Assembly: GCA_021234155.1 (NCBI GenBank)
Contig: JAJEKV010000005.1
Location: 19,762,089 to 19,826,088, forward strand
Source of the DNA: Isoetes taiwanensis
Taxonomy: Eukaryota; Streptophyta; Lycopodiopsida; Isoetales; Isoetaceae
DNA length: 64,000 nucleotides
Direction of reading: 5' to 3'
Within the stretch, counting starts at the first letter, position 1, and every line of letters begins with the position of its first letter. Positions 1-12,063 of this stretch are shown piece by piece. Under the pieces are notes generated by a model. The model was given only the letters and a program-made list of their open reading frames with translations, was not told the origin of the DNA and made no database searches. The position numbers and the translations under genes are program-made.

Positions 1-893
1 ATGGCTGTGAGATCTGGGGACCGGGACTACCTAAATGTTTATGGGAAGATGTAGAACAAGTATTGAAAAAATTCTTGCGACTGGAACTGGGAGTAAAGGT
101 ACAAACGCCATACCAAATGATGCTGGCTGAGTGTGGCCTAATGCCTCTTGAGGGCGAAGCAATACTCCAATGCATTCGATATCTTAAGAAGGTCAGGAGA
201 GCAGACAATACAAGGTTAATACATCATGCTCTGCAAGCAAGTGAACAGAAAGGATGGTACTTAGATGTGAAGAACTGGCTAAGAAGATGGGATATTAACT
301 GGGAGGATGCAGTTCTATATGATGGAGATCTTAGACAGTGGGTACATGGCAAGGTCAAGCGAAAGCTGTGGCTGAACCCGCTGACCAAAATGCTACTCTA
401 CAAACAAAACATGAACCCAGAGCTAGGTGCTGCAAAACACCTGCGTGAAGATATATCAATTAAGAAGAGGCATGCTATTAGTAGGATACGCCTGAGCTCT
501 CACCATCTCGGGGTTGAGGTAGGAAGATGGGGATCCATTCCGTGGGAGAGGCAAGAGTGCAAGGTATGTGGTGGTGGTGATATTGAGGATGAGACGCATG
601 TCCTGTTGTGGTGCCCTGCATATACGATGTTACGCGACCGCTATGGGATAGAAGCTAAAGACCTTGCCACGTTCTTCCAGCTCTAGGGAGATAAGGTAGG
701 TTCATACTTGATAGAAGTGATGCTTTACAGAGAGACTTATGTGCGCAATGTCAATAGTCTCTTGGACGAAAATGAGGATGAGAGTGAGAGTGAGGAGTTA
801 GATGAGGAAACTGAAACTCATCAACTTTTTTATGCAGACATGTAAAAAATAGCTGTCTTATAGGCCTTAGAGGCCTCCACAGACGTAATACAA
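1..893 (+). mobile_element. LINE retrotransposon, 3' end of ORF2 plus 3' UTR
   Basis: The frame opening at 63 reads as the C-terminal part of a LINE ORF2 protein. A basic helical stretch is followed by the segment SRIRLSSHHLGVEVGRW and then a Cys/His knuckle (CKVCGGG, then DETHVLLWCP), the usual C-terminal zinc region of plant LINEs. The frame stops at TAG 684-686. It then runs on open to 843-845, giving an acidic tail that is colinear with the end of the second copy at 1230-1361, so the TAG is probably a nonsense mutation. A short 3' UTR ends in a TTTC-type simple tail. The reverse transcriptase lies beyond the left edge of the window or is missing. The family assignment is by pattern recognition. 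Confidence 0.72.
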
Positions 894-955
894 CTTTCTT
901 TCTTTCTTTCTTTCGTTCTCTCTCCTTCCTTCCTTATCTCTCTCTCTCTCTCATT
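894..955 (+). repeat. CTTT-rich simple-sequence LINE tail
   Basis: A run of TTTC/TTCT units grading into CTCTC units follows directly on the LINE 3' UTR. The second LINE copy ends in the same kind of tail (about 1428-1452), so the run is best read as the 3' terminal simple repeat of this family in place of a poly-A tail. Confidence 0.6.
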
Positions 956-1455
956 TGTTTGGTTGAAATGGCTTATCCGAGAAATATTTCACTCCATAAG
1001 AGGCACACAATATATAGAATGCGGTTCAGCTCACACCATCTAGGGATCGAGATGGGATGATGGGGGGACATACCGCAAGAACTCCGGCTGTGCAGATTAT
1101 GTGAGAAACACTTTAGAGTACGAGAACCATGTCATTTTACAGTGTCCAGCATACCAAAATCTAAGAGAATACCATACCATTCGAGCCAATACCCTTGTGG
1201 AATTCTTCAAGCTTCCTGCAAAGATGGTTGGTAAATTCCTAATAAATGTTCTAGAGTTGAGAGAACAATATGTACGGGGATACAAAACACTTCTAGAAGA
1301 TTATGAGGCGTGCTTAGGAGAGGAGATCGGCACTCTCCCTACTGTGGGAGAGGCTGTATAAATTTTATGATACTTCACAAGCTTTCCGTCTCATAGACCT
1401 GATGATCTAGTAGGCGAAAATAATCAAATTTCTTTCTTTCTTTCTTTCTCTCCCG
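956..1455 (+). mobile_element. second, 5'-truncated copy of the same LINE family
   Basis: The sequence resumes inside the zinc region of the same LINE family (HKRHTIYRMRFSSHHLGIEMG, then LCRLCEKH). It continues in the open frame 1101-1361, with NHVILQCPAYQ and VGKFLINVLELREQY. A TGA follows GIEMG and a frame change occurs near 1110, so the copy is dead. It ends with a short UTR and a TTTCT tail at 1428-1452. The copy is severely 5'-truncated and sits head to tail with the preceding one. Confidence 0.68.
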
Positions 1456-1539
1456 GCATAGCACTTGTCGCTTCTGAATAGGCTCCAAGGCTTCTGAAGG
1501 ATATGACTATTTTCTCTTCTCGGGGTAGCATCCTGGCTT

Positions 1540-2815
1540 TTGATTCTCCTCATTGGACGTGTTTTGCTATTGACTTTTTAATTTTCTCAATCTTCTTTCT
1601 CAACTTTGCGCTTGCCAGCGGAATTTTATTCAATCTTTCATATATCTTCCATTTGGAATTTTTTTTTCAAATCAGCACTTCGTAAATGGCCGATTTACTT
1701 ATAACTCTAACACTTTTACAGTTGGCATGGTTAATTTTCCTTGCTTTGCAGTTTGAAGCGATAGCCGATGTGATGGATTTTGGCATATGGTTTGGAGCTG
1801 CACGTTGCAGGGGTCGTTGGGTTTTTTCGAGTTAACAGTCTTCATGGATTATCATGGACGTGGGCGCATCTATAACAACTTTTCTGTCAGTGAATGCTCT
1901 TCAAGTTCATTATTTATCCTCAAAAACTCGAAAGGGCAGGGTTTTTTATCCTGACGATAAGTTTCTGACTTGGGACGGTTTTTATCTTTGCCAATGTTCT
2001 TCACATCCCGAGCCCTTGTGGGATTACTTGTTGCATATTTCATTCATTTTACCTCAGTGATTGTCTAGTTCTAAGGCATTTGATTCTAGTTTCACTCATT
2101 TGGGATCTATTATTGTGTATTCATATGAGTCATTGTATTTATTGATCCAGTCTCATTAATAGAATACCCATTCACTTTGGACATTGATATTTTGTGCATA
2201 GGACCTTTTCCAAGAAATACAGTAACTCATAGGGAAACACAACAATGAATCTCAAATGAATGAAAATAAAATCAAATGCCTCGGAATTAGATAATCACCG
2301 AGGTCAAATGAATGGAGTATCAACAAATAATTCCACAAGGGCTCAGGAATTTGAAGAGCACTATCGAAGACTGTTCCTGAGTTAGAAACTTATTATCGGG
2401 ATAAAAAGCCTTGTTCTTTTAGGTTTTCGAGAAAAACCCCAACATTAAATAACTGACTCGAAGAGCAGTCACCGACAAAAAAGTCGTTGAAGATGCACCC
2501 ATGACCATGATAGTCCACGAAAACTATCAACTCGAAGAAACCCGACTCCTGCAACACGCAACCCAAAACCAGATGCCAAAATCCATCACCTCGTCTATCG
2601 CTCTAAATTGCAAAACAAGGAAAAATCAACCACGCCAATCATCAAAATGTTAGCGTTCAAAGCAATTGGCCATTTACAAAGTACCGACTTGAAGAAAAAA
2701 ATATCTCAAATTAAATAGAAGATATATGAAAGATAGAATAAGATTTTGATGGCACGCACAAAGTTGAGAAAGAAGATCAAGAAAATAAGAACATCAATAG
2801 GAAAAAATTACCAAG
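1540..2815. repeat. long imperfect foldback (inverted repeat), arms about 610 bp
   Basis: Sequence from about 1540 to 2150 is mirrored as an inverted repeat by about 2205-2815, centred near 2180. A perfect 16-base match is TGATGGATTTTGGCAT at 1771-1786, whose reverse complement lies at 2573-2588. Matching continues through most of both arms, including TCTTTCATATATCTTC and CTTCTTTCTCAACTTTG on the left. I judge the arms clearly diverged but easily alignable; no identity was computed. No open frame of interest lies in it. It may be a foldback/MITE-type element or a hairpin small-RNA locus. Terminal direct repeats were not resolved. Confidence 0.75.
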
Positions 2816-3223
2816 GAGGAGAATTCGAAGCCACAATGTGCCACAATGCTGCACCAAGAAGAGAAAGACTTTGGAAGTTATAGAGACTCTGGAAGCCGCA
2901 AAACTACACCAAGAAGAGAAAACTGGCACATCCAATATAAAAACCCTTGGAGCCTATCCAGGGAAAACCCCACAGGAAAAAAGAGAATTCCAAAGGTGCT
3001 ACTCAGAAGTCACAATACTACACCGAGAGAGAAGATGAGAGATGACGAACCAAGTCCACAATCCACAACTCAAAACCCATCATGACAACAAATGTCATAA
3101 CAAAGAGGAATGAGCAACCACATGCACATCGATCCTCCCTATGCAAGCAACACTGAGTAAACACAAACAATCACTCAATGATCTCAAAAGAGAAAAGGGC
3201 GGGAGGGGAGGGAAAGTGACATC

Positions 3224-3411
3224 AAGAATCAAAGATCCAGCTCAAAGAGAATGCCGATGAGAACTGAAAGAGAGAACATAATATATATAGGGAAGAAAGG
3301 ACCCAAATGAGGCCTGAGCTAAAGAAGACGTCCCTTTCCCAAGAATGCAATGGTCCTATTCATTTCCCAAGAATGATGGTTCTATTCATGTTGAATAGAA
3401 CCATTGCATTA
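3224..3411 (+). repeat. left copy of a long-range direct repeat
   Basis: The segment runs from CATCAAGAATCAAAGATCCA to GAATAGAACCATTGCAT and reappears in direct orientation at 8790-8957, 5.5 kb away. This copy carries a roughly 28-bp internal partial duplication (AATGCAATGGTCCTATTCAT) that the right copy lacks. Both contain ACATAATATATATAGGGAAG. Such a pair at the two ends of a non-coding block could be partial LTRs, or just a dispersed repeat. Confidence 0.6.
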
Positions 3412-5249
3412 ATGGGAAAAGTCCTATGCACGAAACATCAACATCCGACAGAAGAGAAACAATCTCAAACTCAAACAAAGATCGAAGGTATGAGGGACCG
3501 TAAGGTATAGAGGAGATAACCGAGATAAAAGGATGAAGAATAAAGCAGACGTTGTGGAGCAAAGGAGCAATAGAACAAAGGGGAAACTAAGGCAAGAAGG
3601 AGAAGACAATAGAGGTAACTAATGATAAATTGAATAAAAGGGCCATTAAAGGCGATGACAAGGAGGTATAGTAAAGATCACCAAACAAGCAATGGATGCC
3701 AACCATGATTAAATGGAGAAAAGCAACATGAGGCCCAACAAACCAATGTAAACAGTGCAAACAGAGCATCCAAAATGAACACAACGAAATGGATCAGTCG
3801 GACTACAAAGAAATGAGGAATCAGCCAAAACAACAATATGAGCAATGGAGCTGAAGCAGAAGAACCACGGGCAGATAAAGGGAAGAACTGGTGACAAACA
3901 TAAGCTAAACAATAGAAGGCTAGAATACTACAGTAAAGACATTGATTGATATCCCAAGAAGAAGCTAATGATGATAAGTTGAAAAAATGATACATCAACA
4001 AAGAACAAGGGATATAAGGTGACATCACCATAGCTTGAACACAATTGAAAGCATGATAAGAACTACAGTAAACAAAAATGGAGCAATAAGGGATAAAAGA
4101 TGAACAGAATTGATGAGGCAAGGGAACACTAGAGATCAATAAGACACTAGAACTACGCAAGGTGTAGGGAACCAAACAGTAATATGGAAAATGATGCCAA
4201 CAAGCGAAGTGATGAAAATAGACTCTAATGAATCAAGCAACCTGGATAAAGAAAACTACAAAGATAAGAAAGTATGAACGGTCTAATTCATAAGGTCAAT
4301 AGAACAAGTAAGACTGAAGGTCAAGAAGATGAAGAATGAAACTATGAGCAAGGAAAATTAAAACAGCAAAGCCAAAACAAGAATAATGAGACTAAAAGAA
4401 CAAACTCAAAATAAATGAACCCAACCAATCAACCAACCAACCATGGGACAAGTGGAGCAAGGGAACACAACATGATTAAAGGCAAGAACACGGCCGCTAG
4501 ACATAGAAAGACGAGAGGGACAAATCGGGCAATTGGAATAAATAATAACTGAAAGACTATGATAGAAAAAACTTAGAAAAGGAAAGTGTTAAATGGCTTG
4601 GAGGAATAAGGAGGAAGTGAGTAAGAAAAAGTGTAATAAGAACTATAGAAGCAAATGGAGCACAAGCAGAAGTGGAAAAGTCCATAGGAAGAAACAGGAC
4701 CATTGAAACAAGAACACATATCGGGGCAAACACTAAAGAGGCGTACAGAACTATACAAGATTAATGGAACAACCAAAGACCACTATAACATAAAGGAGAT
4801 GAAGGAGGACAAAAAAAACAAAAAAATGAGTAAGGGCAATGGAACATCGAGGTGGAAGAAATAAAGAGGCACATTGGTGATCGAGTCCTGAAGCAATGAC
4901 TCTTCAAAAAACAAGGTGGAAAGCATCAATAGAACTAAAGAGACCACCAACTATGGAATAGGCGGAGCAAAAGGAGCAAATTGGATAAAGGCAATAGAAA
5001 AAATGCCAGAACTAGAAGAGCGAGAGGAACAAATCCGACAATGGAATACATGAACAAACTGCAATAAAGAAGACAAAGAAGGATTTCATGAAGACATAAG
5101 ACATAAGTATCAATTTAGATGAACAAAATTGGCAAAAACAAGAATTAACGAAGCAATTAGAGCACAAGTAGGACTACAAGAAACTATAGGAAGAAACGGG
5201 AGAATGGAACAAGTATGAAACCAGGGCAAACACTAAAAAGACGCATGAA

Positions 5250-7330
5250 CTAAAGGACAACTGGAACTAAAGGACGTGATGGGTGACCCGGAGAGAAGAT
5301 AATGAATAGGATAGTGGAATATTAACCGAGATAAAAAATTGACGGGGACACATTGATTTTAAGGTAGTCATAATATATATCGACCAGAACCATACCACAT
5401 CAGACGAGACCCATAGAAAATAAAATAGACCAATCACATGAAACAAATACCCATACATCATGTACTAAACAGATCCCCACATATAAGAACACAATGGGGT
5501 AAAAAATTGCACTTAAAGAAAACATCTTAATTCATGCTGGATTATGCTCACTACCATGAAAAATGTTCATGCATAACCTCCATGCCAAAAAACCACACCT
5601 AATGCCTATACTCAAACACGTGCAAGTCTACCACAAGTTATATTTTCCTTGAGGAAAAAAGAAACAATAAAAGAATTGACAGGGCACATTGATGGTAATG
5701 CAGTTGTAACACCGACAAAAGACATACCGCATAAGAAAAACATATAAAAGGTAGATGGACTACATAAACAAATATCAATGCATCATGAATCAAATATATC
5801 ACACCCACATAACAAATACTGATGCAACAAGAATCAAGAAACAAAATAAAGTCACGATTATCCATCAAACATCATACACATGCATGATAAAATATGTTTG
5901 CCAAAACTATAAAAAATACATAACCCCACGGCAAACATCATCATAACTTGTGCATGTCTATTGTAAGTTATAGTTCTCTTGAGAATTCAAGCAAAATGAG
6001 TAAGGACCATGAGTAAGGACAAAACGAAATAACAGAGCCAAACACGAAACCTTAACAAATAAACAAGAAGAAAAACTGAGCTACCAAACTAACAGAAAGG
6101 AAAGGCGAAGAAGGTAGAAGGTAGTCACAAGGATTTGAAACTTTCAAAAGCAAGATTGAACATATCTAAAAAAACTAAAAAGACCAACCAACCATGGAAC
6201 AAGAGCAACATGGGACAATCGGAGTAGCTGCAATAGAAAAAAGGATACCATGACAACAAAAGGTGGCATACACTACAGATCAAGCAACGAGCACTCCGGA
6301 GGAAAAATAGACTAATCTACGAAAATAACCTCATGGAAGAGACCATGCCTAATGCCTATAAGTTGGATATATGTAAGTCCACTGTAAGTTGTAATTTCCA
6401 TGAGAGAAATGGCGGGCCACATTAATGCAGCCGTGACACCGACAAGAAATATACCAAACTACATATAGCAAATGTCAATGCATCATGAACCAAACATATC
6501 ACATACATATAACAAATACTGATGCAACGTGAGAATAAGACCAACAGTTATGCTTGGCAAACCATGAGAATGCTCATGCATAACCCCGTGCCAAATATCA
6601 TGGCCAACACACATAACTTAGATACGTACACGTCTACTATAAGTTATAGTTTCCATGAGAAATTATGCAACTTTGGAGTTCTAAAAACATGCATCATGTT
6701 AAAATTCGAAATATAGGAATTTAGAATACCAAACCACATAGAACTAGGAAAAAACGAGTCCAACATCTGCCAAACATATGAAAAAAATGTTAGTTCAAGC
6801 AATGTGAGCACTCTAGAAAAAAAACAGAATATACTATGAACATAACCTCTATGTCAGATATCATGTCTAAAGCCTATAACATAAGATCCGTGCAAGTCTA
6901 CTACAAGGTTCCAAGGTTCCATGAGAAAAACACGCAACAAAAGAATTGACAAGGCACATTGGTGTTAATGCAGTCGCAACACCGACAAGAAACATGCCAC
7001 CCAAGAAAAATTTACAAACCCAACATATCACACTCATATAACAAATACTGATGCAACATGAGACATGAAATAGAAAGAGGCCAACAATAAGCATAGTATA
7101 CATGTCCAAAATAATAGCTTGATAAACCATAAAGAATCCTCATGCATAACCCCATGTCGACATCATGCGTAAAGTGCATACCCTAGATAAGTACATGTCT
7201 ACAGTAAGTTATAGTCCATGAGAAAATAACCAACTTTGGAGTCTTAAAAACATGCATCATGATTAAACGAGACCAACATCACCACTTCTAAACAAATGAA
7301 AAAGGTTAGTCCTAGTAATGAGCACTCTGG
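5250..7330. repeat. degenerate tandem array, about 300-bp spacing
   Basis: Two motifs recur in order. The first resembles GTAAGTTATAGTT followed by CCATGAGAAA, with copies near 5630, 5960, 6390, 6640, 6895 and 7200. The second resembles AATTGACAAGGCACATTG followed by ACACCGACAAGAAA, near 5675, 6410 and 6945, with a weaker one near 5335. Spacing and conservation vary, so this is an old, partly deleted array. No coding capacity was seen. Confidence 0.55.
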
Positions 7331-7840
7331 CAGCAAAACAAACTAACCCAAGAAATCAACACGAACACGAACCACGTAATATGAGAATTTAAAACGGAAA
7401 AAGAGAACGGAGGAGGCGTCTGTCAAATCCAAACCAGCAAACCAACAAGGCGAACCAAGAACTCTATAAGCTCAAACTGACAAATCAAAAAGTGAACCGC
7501 AAACTATACAAGCACTAAGAAAAAAAAACATATCAACCTAGAGAAAACCACCACAAACACCTGACTAACATCGATAGAAACAAATATAATCAAGCAGATA
7601 AGCTAAGGGGCCAAAACCAAATATGGTCCTATGGTAAAAAGAAATGACAAAGTCCATGGGCATGGCAAAGTGGAAAAAGGGGAAGGATATATCGATGGCT
7701 ATAGTAAAGGAAACCAGGGAAAATAAATGAAAATAGGCAACAAACATAAATGCAGAATAATCATCTTAACACTTCTCAAAACTGATACAGAACATCAAAA
7801 TTAACAGCCTACATCATGCCTGCATCATGCAAACAAAAAG

Positions 7841-8140
7841 AACCTGGATCACGAAGAAAATTGTGCCCATCTAAAAATCAAGTCATTGTCAAGCTGCATC
7901 AGAATTGCATTCACTAAAATATGCAACAAAGAAAATGGGAGTAGCCGCCTCTGATATCTGGAAGAAAGAAAGAACCTGGATCACGAACAAAGAACCCGGA
8001 TCACGAAGAAAATTGTGTCCATCTGAAAATCAAGTCATTGTCAAGCTGCATCAGAATTGCACTCACTAAAATATGCAAGAAAGAAAATGAGAGTAGTCGC
8101 CTCTGATATATGGAAGAAAGAAAATGAGAGCAGCCGCCAT
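7841..8140. repeat. tandem duplication, 152-bp offset
   Basis: AAGTCATTGTCAAGCTGCAT starts at 7880 and again at 8032. The flanking sequence (GAACCTGGATCACGAAGAAA, and GCCGCCTCTGATAT) is duplicated with it. A shorter partial unit around 7973-8000 shows that further slippage took place. Confidence 0.7.
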
Positions 8141-8164
8141 ATGATACTGAATAATAACTGGCAT

Positions 8165-8665
8165 ATACTTGCCAAAACGCTTTTGATCATATCTCTCACC
8201 CAGAGTATCGATTTACACGATTCTTGAATGATTGGAAAGCTTATTCAGACAGCTTTTCAAGGATAGAAGATTCGAGCCTATTAGAAAGTAGAAAGGCTAT
8301 ACAAATGCAGATTCACTGTTTCGGCCAGAAAGAGCTAAGCAAAACGCTTTTCCCATATCTCCTTCCAGAACATCGGATTCAAGCAATTTTTGGAGAATAG
8401 ATAGCTTATTTAGCAAGCTTTTCAAGAATATAGAAATTAGATATTTTGGACAGGCAAAAGACCGTGAAAAATGCAGATTAGTAATTTCGGCCAGAAAGAG
8501 CTCGACATAGTGCTTTTTCGCATATCTCCCTCTCAAAATATTGGATTCAGACGATTTTTGGATGGATCGAAAGCTTATTCAATGTCCTTACTAGTGATAT
8601 AAAATTCGACTATGGTTGGGAGAAAAAAGCCTGGTAAAACATCAGATTGGCAATTTCGATCAAAT
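8165..8665. repeat. 166-bp tandem repeat, about three units
   Basis: The phrase CGGCCAGAAAGAGCT occurs at 8322 and 8488, 166 bases apart. A decayed third copy (CAATTTCGATCAAATTT) lies near 8660. Units share CGCTTTT...CATATCTC and AAAGCTTATTCA. The array ends just before the right copy of the long direct repeat. Confidence 0.65.
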
Positions 8666-8789
8666 TTAGAGGAAAAAGGGTCTGGAAAAAAGCTTGAAAG
8701 GTTTGATGCTCAAAAACAAGAACAAGGCAACAAAACAAAGAGAGCCTGACTAGGAAAACTAAGAACAAACTAGGGATAAGCAGAAAAGA

Positions 8790-8957
8790 AACTGGCATCA
8801 AGAATCAAAGATTCAGCTCAAAGAGAACACGGATGAGAACTGAGAGAGAGAACATAATATATATAGGGAAGAAAGATGCCAAATGAGGCTTGAGCCAAAG
8901 AAGGCATCCCTTTCCTAAGAATGATGGTTCTATTCATATTGAATAGAACCATTGCAT
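8790..8957 (+). repeat. right copy of the long-range direct repeat
   Basis: Partner of 3224-3411. It begins CATCAAGAATCAAAGATTCA, includes ACATAATATATATAGGGAAG, and ends GAATAGAACCATTGCAT. It lacks the internal duplication of the left copy. Similarity stops abruptly on both sides, which gives the repeat an apparent length of about 165 bp. Confidence 0.6.
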
Positions 8958-9378
8958 ATCTAACACAGGGTAGGTAACGCATTTCCAAGGATTTGCATCA
9001 AGTAGATATTTTAGTTGAAAACAATAAAGGTTCGAACAGATTCAAGCAGGAATATCAGAGTCTGAGCAGAGCTAAGAAGGAAGCATGAATTGATTGAGAA
9101 AGAATTAGCAAGAGACGTTCATCGTGTGATCTTCATGTAATTTAAATCATACGTCAAAAAAATTTTGAAGAATCCGATAAGCTATTACATCCAACCCTAG
9201 AAAACTCATTTTGGACATACAATTTAGACACGCCAATCAATGATTCAAATTTGAATTTGATTTGGTTTAAATTCCTCCTGACCAGACACGAAAAGACTCA
9301 TTCTAATTCCACCTGCTAGAATTCGTCACTTAATTTCCTCCTTGCATTAGGCTCTGATACCATGCAGATATGACATGA

Positions 9379-9478
9379 TATGAATATGAATATGAATATG
9401 AATATGAATATGAATATGAATATGAATATGAATATGAATATGAATATGAATATGAATATGAATATGAATATGAATATG
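9379..9478. repeat. hexanucleotide microsatellite (TATGAA)n
   Basis: About 17 near-perfect TATGAA units. Read on the minus strand it produces artefactual Ile-Phe and His-Ile dipeptide frames, which are not genes. Confidence 0.97.
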
Positions 9479-12028
9479 ATAGAATGAGATAGACGAGATA
9501 GCAAGTCTAGTCAGTGAACTCGATGCTATAAACAAGACAGCATGACTATGGCTTTATAGGATAGCTATCAACGACACCTGGGTGGAATGCCTAGTCATCT
9601 ATGAATATTGACACATGACATGTTATTTTCTAACATAAAGTAAGAACTCATCTGCCGTCAACTCAGTCGTAAGCTATATAATCACATCAGTTGTGCATCT
9701 GAATCTCTGATAGAGGCTTCAAAACACTAAATGTCGTTTAACAAACCGAGAGTATTTCTTCCACCTCGTGAGATGCGCCAAGATAATCAAAGGAATTGTA
9801 GCTGATGCATGCCCCGATCATTCATCCCTTTTCTCCACTAAAATCTCTTGTTGGATGGTCCTAGTCCAAAACTTTTGATATCCTAATAGACAACATCTGA
9901 TACAAGCACAATACCAAACTCACAAAATAATCCCTTGACATCATCTTCTATAGCTCGACGAAGGCTTGCCCACTATTTGGACTGTTGTTTGTTACAATTA
10001 GATTAGGGCAGAATGAGTTTTTTGGTGGATGTAAAAAAAAGGGCATTCAGAAAGCTAAAAACTCTCAACCCCACAATCACATAAAAAATTATAAAAAATT
10101 GTTCTACTGTGGGAAAATAAACTAGTAATTATAACCGTTAAATTATTAGATGTGCCTAGAATATGCCATAAGATGTCCAGGCCCATCCTTACCCTAACGA
10201 ATTGCCCCATAACTAAAGGCAATCCAAAAAGCTTCTCCATTTGCGTGCTCCAATTACCCCAATTTGATACGAACGGTCTTTCCTGTCTGCAAAACTATCA
10301 AACACTGTTAATCAAAACAACCTGGGAACAGGATCTTCTGGCACAAATTCACCACCCAACTGGGCTCAGATTTGCGAACACTGCAAAGGATCTTTTTGGC
10401 TCTTCCCAAAACTGAGAATTCTGTTGTTCAACTGAACAACTTCTCTGGGATCAACTGTGGATCATAAAGACTTGGTTACAAAACTGTGAAGTCACCGCCG
10501 CAGTAATTTTATGACCCCTCGTCACCTTTTAGGCCATTACTCCCTCATCCGTCATACGGATGGACTGCGGAATGTGCCGCCCCAATTCAGAAACTAAACT
10601 CCGAGCCGGTTCCAACGAGGTAAAGGTCGCTGCAATCGGAGCTCTGGTTGCGAAGACATGTCCAACTGAAGTTTCTGTTCTATTTATAGATCTCTCTGCG
10701 ACTTTAGCTTTTTTTAGCAAGCATGGCCTTTTATATTAAAATAGCTTCTTCCTTTAACTCCGCGACACATCTAGATTTCAAAATGATGACTAACACTTTT
10801 GCCTCTGTGTTAATCTCTGCAAATCCTCTGAGCCACTCCCCCGAGCTTGTGCCGTAACAATTCCTCCCCGTCTCAAAACTGATCGTCCTTGATCATCTGC
10901 CTTGCGGGTCTTATCACAATTACAGATGCCCATCCTGATCTATCAACCCTCAATCATCATATTTTATTAGCAGGATTGCCTAAACCCTCTTATAACAATT
11001 CTTGTAACTCTAGCCTATCCATGTGGCCTCACGCATCAGCTAAACTTAATTCTATCCATTAGATCTCGATAGTTTCATATCGACGGTTAGAAAAATTAGA
11101 AAAACTCTGAAATTTAACATCGATCCACTAGAGTCCTACACGACCACTCTGGCGACTGCTCTTGTGCTTGCTCTTGTGCTTGCTTGTCGATTCTTATGGA
11201 GGGTGCATTTCCACACTCCCCTGCAATAGTATCAATCCAAAGCAGAGTATTTTTTGTGTGCAGCAGCGTTGATGTATGTGGAGCTATATACCAACAACCT
11301 TTATGCTATTTCTCGTCTTTTTCAACTTGCTAATTGCTAAAACGAATTTAAACCTTGCAAGAGGTCTTCACTACAGCAGACTCAATAGCAGGCATTTACT
11401 AGACTTGAAGAAACTGCTCCTGTACAGATGCTCTTATTCCAGAGCCTATTTCTAATTTAGTATTGCCATTTAAGTGCTTGACCATTGAATTTGCTATAAT
11501 TCTTAAGACCATTGCACATTATTATGGATTATTGCGTTTTTTATTCTATTTCAGGACCGTAAACATGCCTTCACCATTGAATCCAATGGTTCTCAAGTTA
11601 ATTTTCTTCATAGACCACGTCTCTTCCTGCTCTTTGCATTTACAGTCCCTTTTTTTTCATTCCCTTCCTTGCCCCAAGTCTGCCTTACTGCTAGTTCATC
11701 ATACTTTATTAAACTTGAAACGATAAGTCATCTTCAAGTGTACGTCAATTCTGACCTGAAAGCACAAATGGGAAAGGTACTTACACTTGCTTAAAGAGAC
11801 TGAAATACTTGACTGGATCACTTCTTTTTCTGCCTATCCAGTTTATTGTTGCCCCATACAAGGGTAACAAGTAACTGCTCTCATTTTTACCCGGAGAAGA
11901 ACACGAGAGCATCGACCCCTTCAGGGTCTCCAAAGTATGCCAATTTCCCCGCCGTTGACCTTGGAAATTCGGATATAACAGCAAAGAGGCGCCACCTCAA
12001 ATTTTTCACAATTGGAAATATAGTCATA
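9479..12028. other. intergenic, no recognisable feature
   Basis: No coding frame with recognisable protein similarity, no RNA gene and no clear repeat boundary was seen in this 2.5 kb. Composition is ordinary, and short frames on both strands look random. It ends at the A|T dinucleotide into which the first Helitron inserted. Confidence 0.5.
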
Positions 12029-12063
12029 CTAGAAAAAGTGCCCAGCGTTGCTGGGCTTTTCGT
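12029..12063 (-). terminator. Helitron A 3' terminal hairpin and CTAG end
   Basis: A 7-bp perfect stem (GCCCAGC/GCTGGGC, 3-nt loop) is followed on the minus strand by ACTTTTT and CTAG. This is the replication-terminator structure of Helitrons, not a transcription terminator. It is identical to 18817-18851. Confidence 0.8.

Larger units (their letters stand above)
2816..9310. repeat. A-rich gene-free repeat region
   Basis: About 6.5 kb with strongly skewed composition: purine-rich, mostly A, on the plus strand. It has no coding frame with recognisable protein content, and the T-rich minus-strand frames translate to Phe/Leu/Ser/Cys-rich low-complexity peptides. Within it are a pair of direct repeats at its two ends, a degenerate array with about 300-bp spacing, a 152-bp duplication and a 166-bp tandem repeat, each listed separately. 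It could be the body of a large non-coding retrotransposon derivative, but no primer-binding site or coding remnant ties it to one. Confidence 0.55.

Noticed and set aside
9349-9362. TGGTATCAGAGC-type primer-binding site on the minus strand, just below the microsatellite
   Set aside because: The motif is good and is preceded by CA, but no matching second LTR or internal coding sequence was found, so no element could be defined.
9316-9535. Minus-strand frames of repeated Ile-Phe and His-Ile
   Set aside because: They are translations of the TATGAA microsatellite.
12040-12056. GC stem followed by T-run resembling a bacterial intrinsic terminator
   Set aside because: The genome is plant nuclear; the same 35 bases recur at a second Helitron 3' end, so it is a Helitron terminus.
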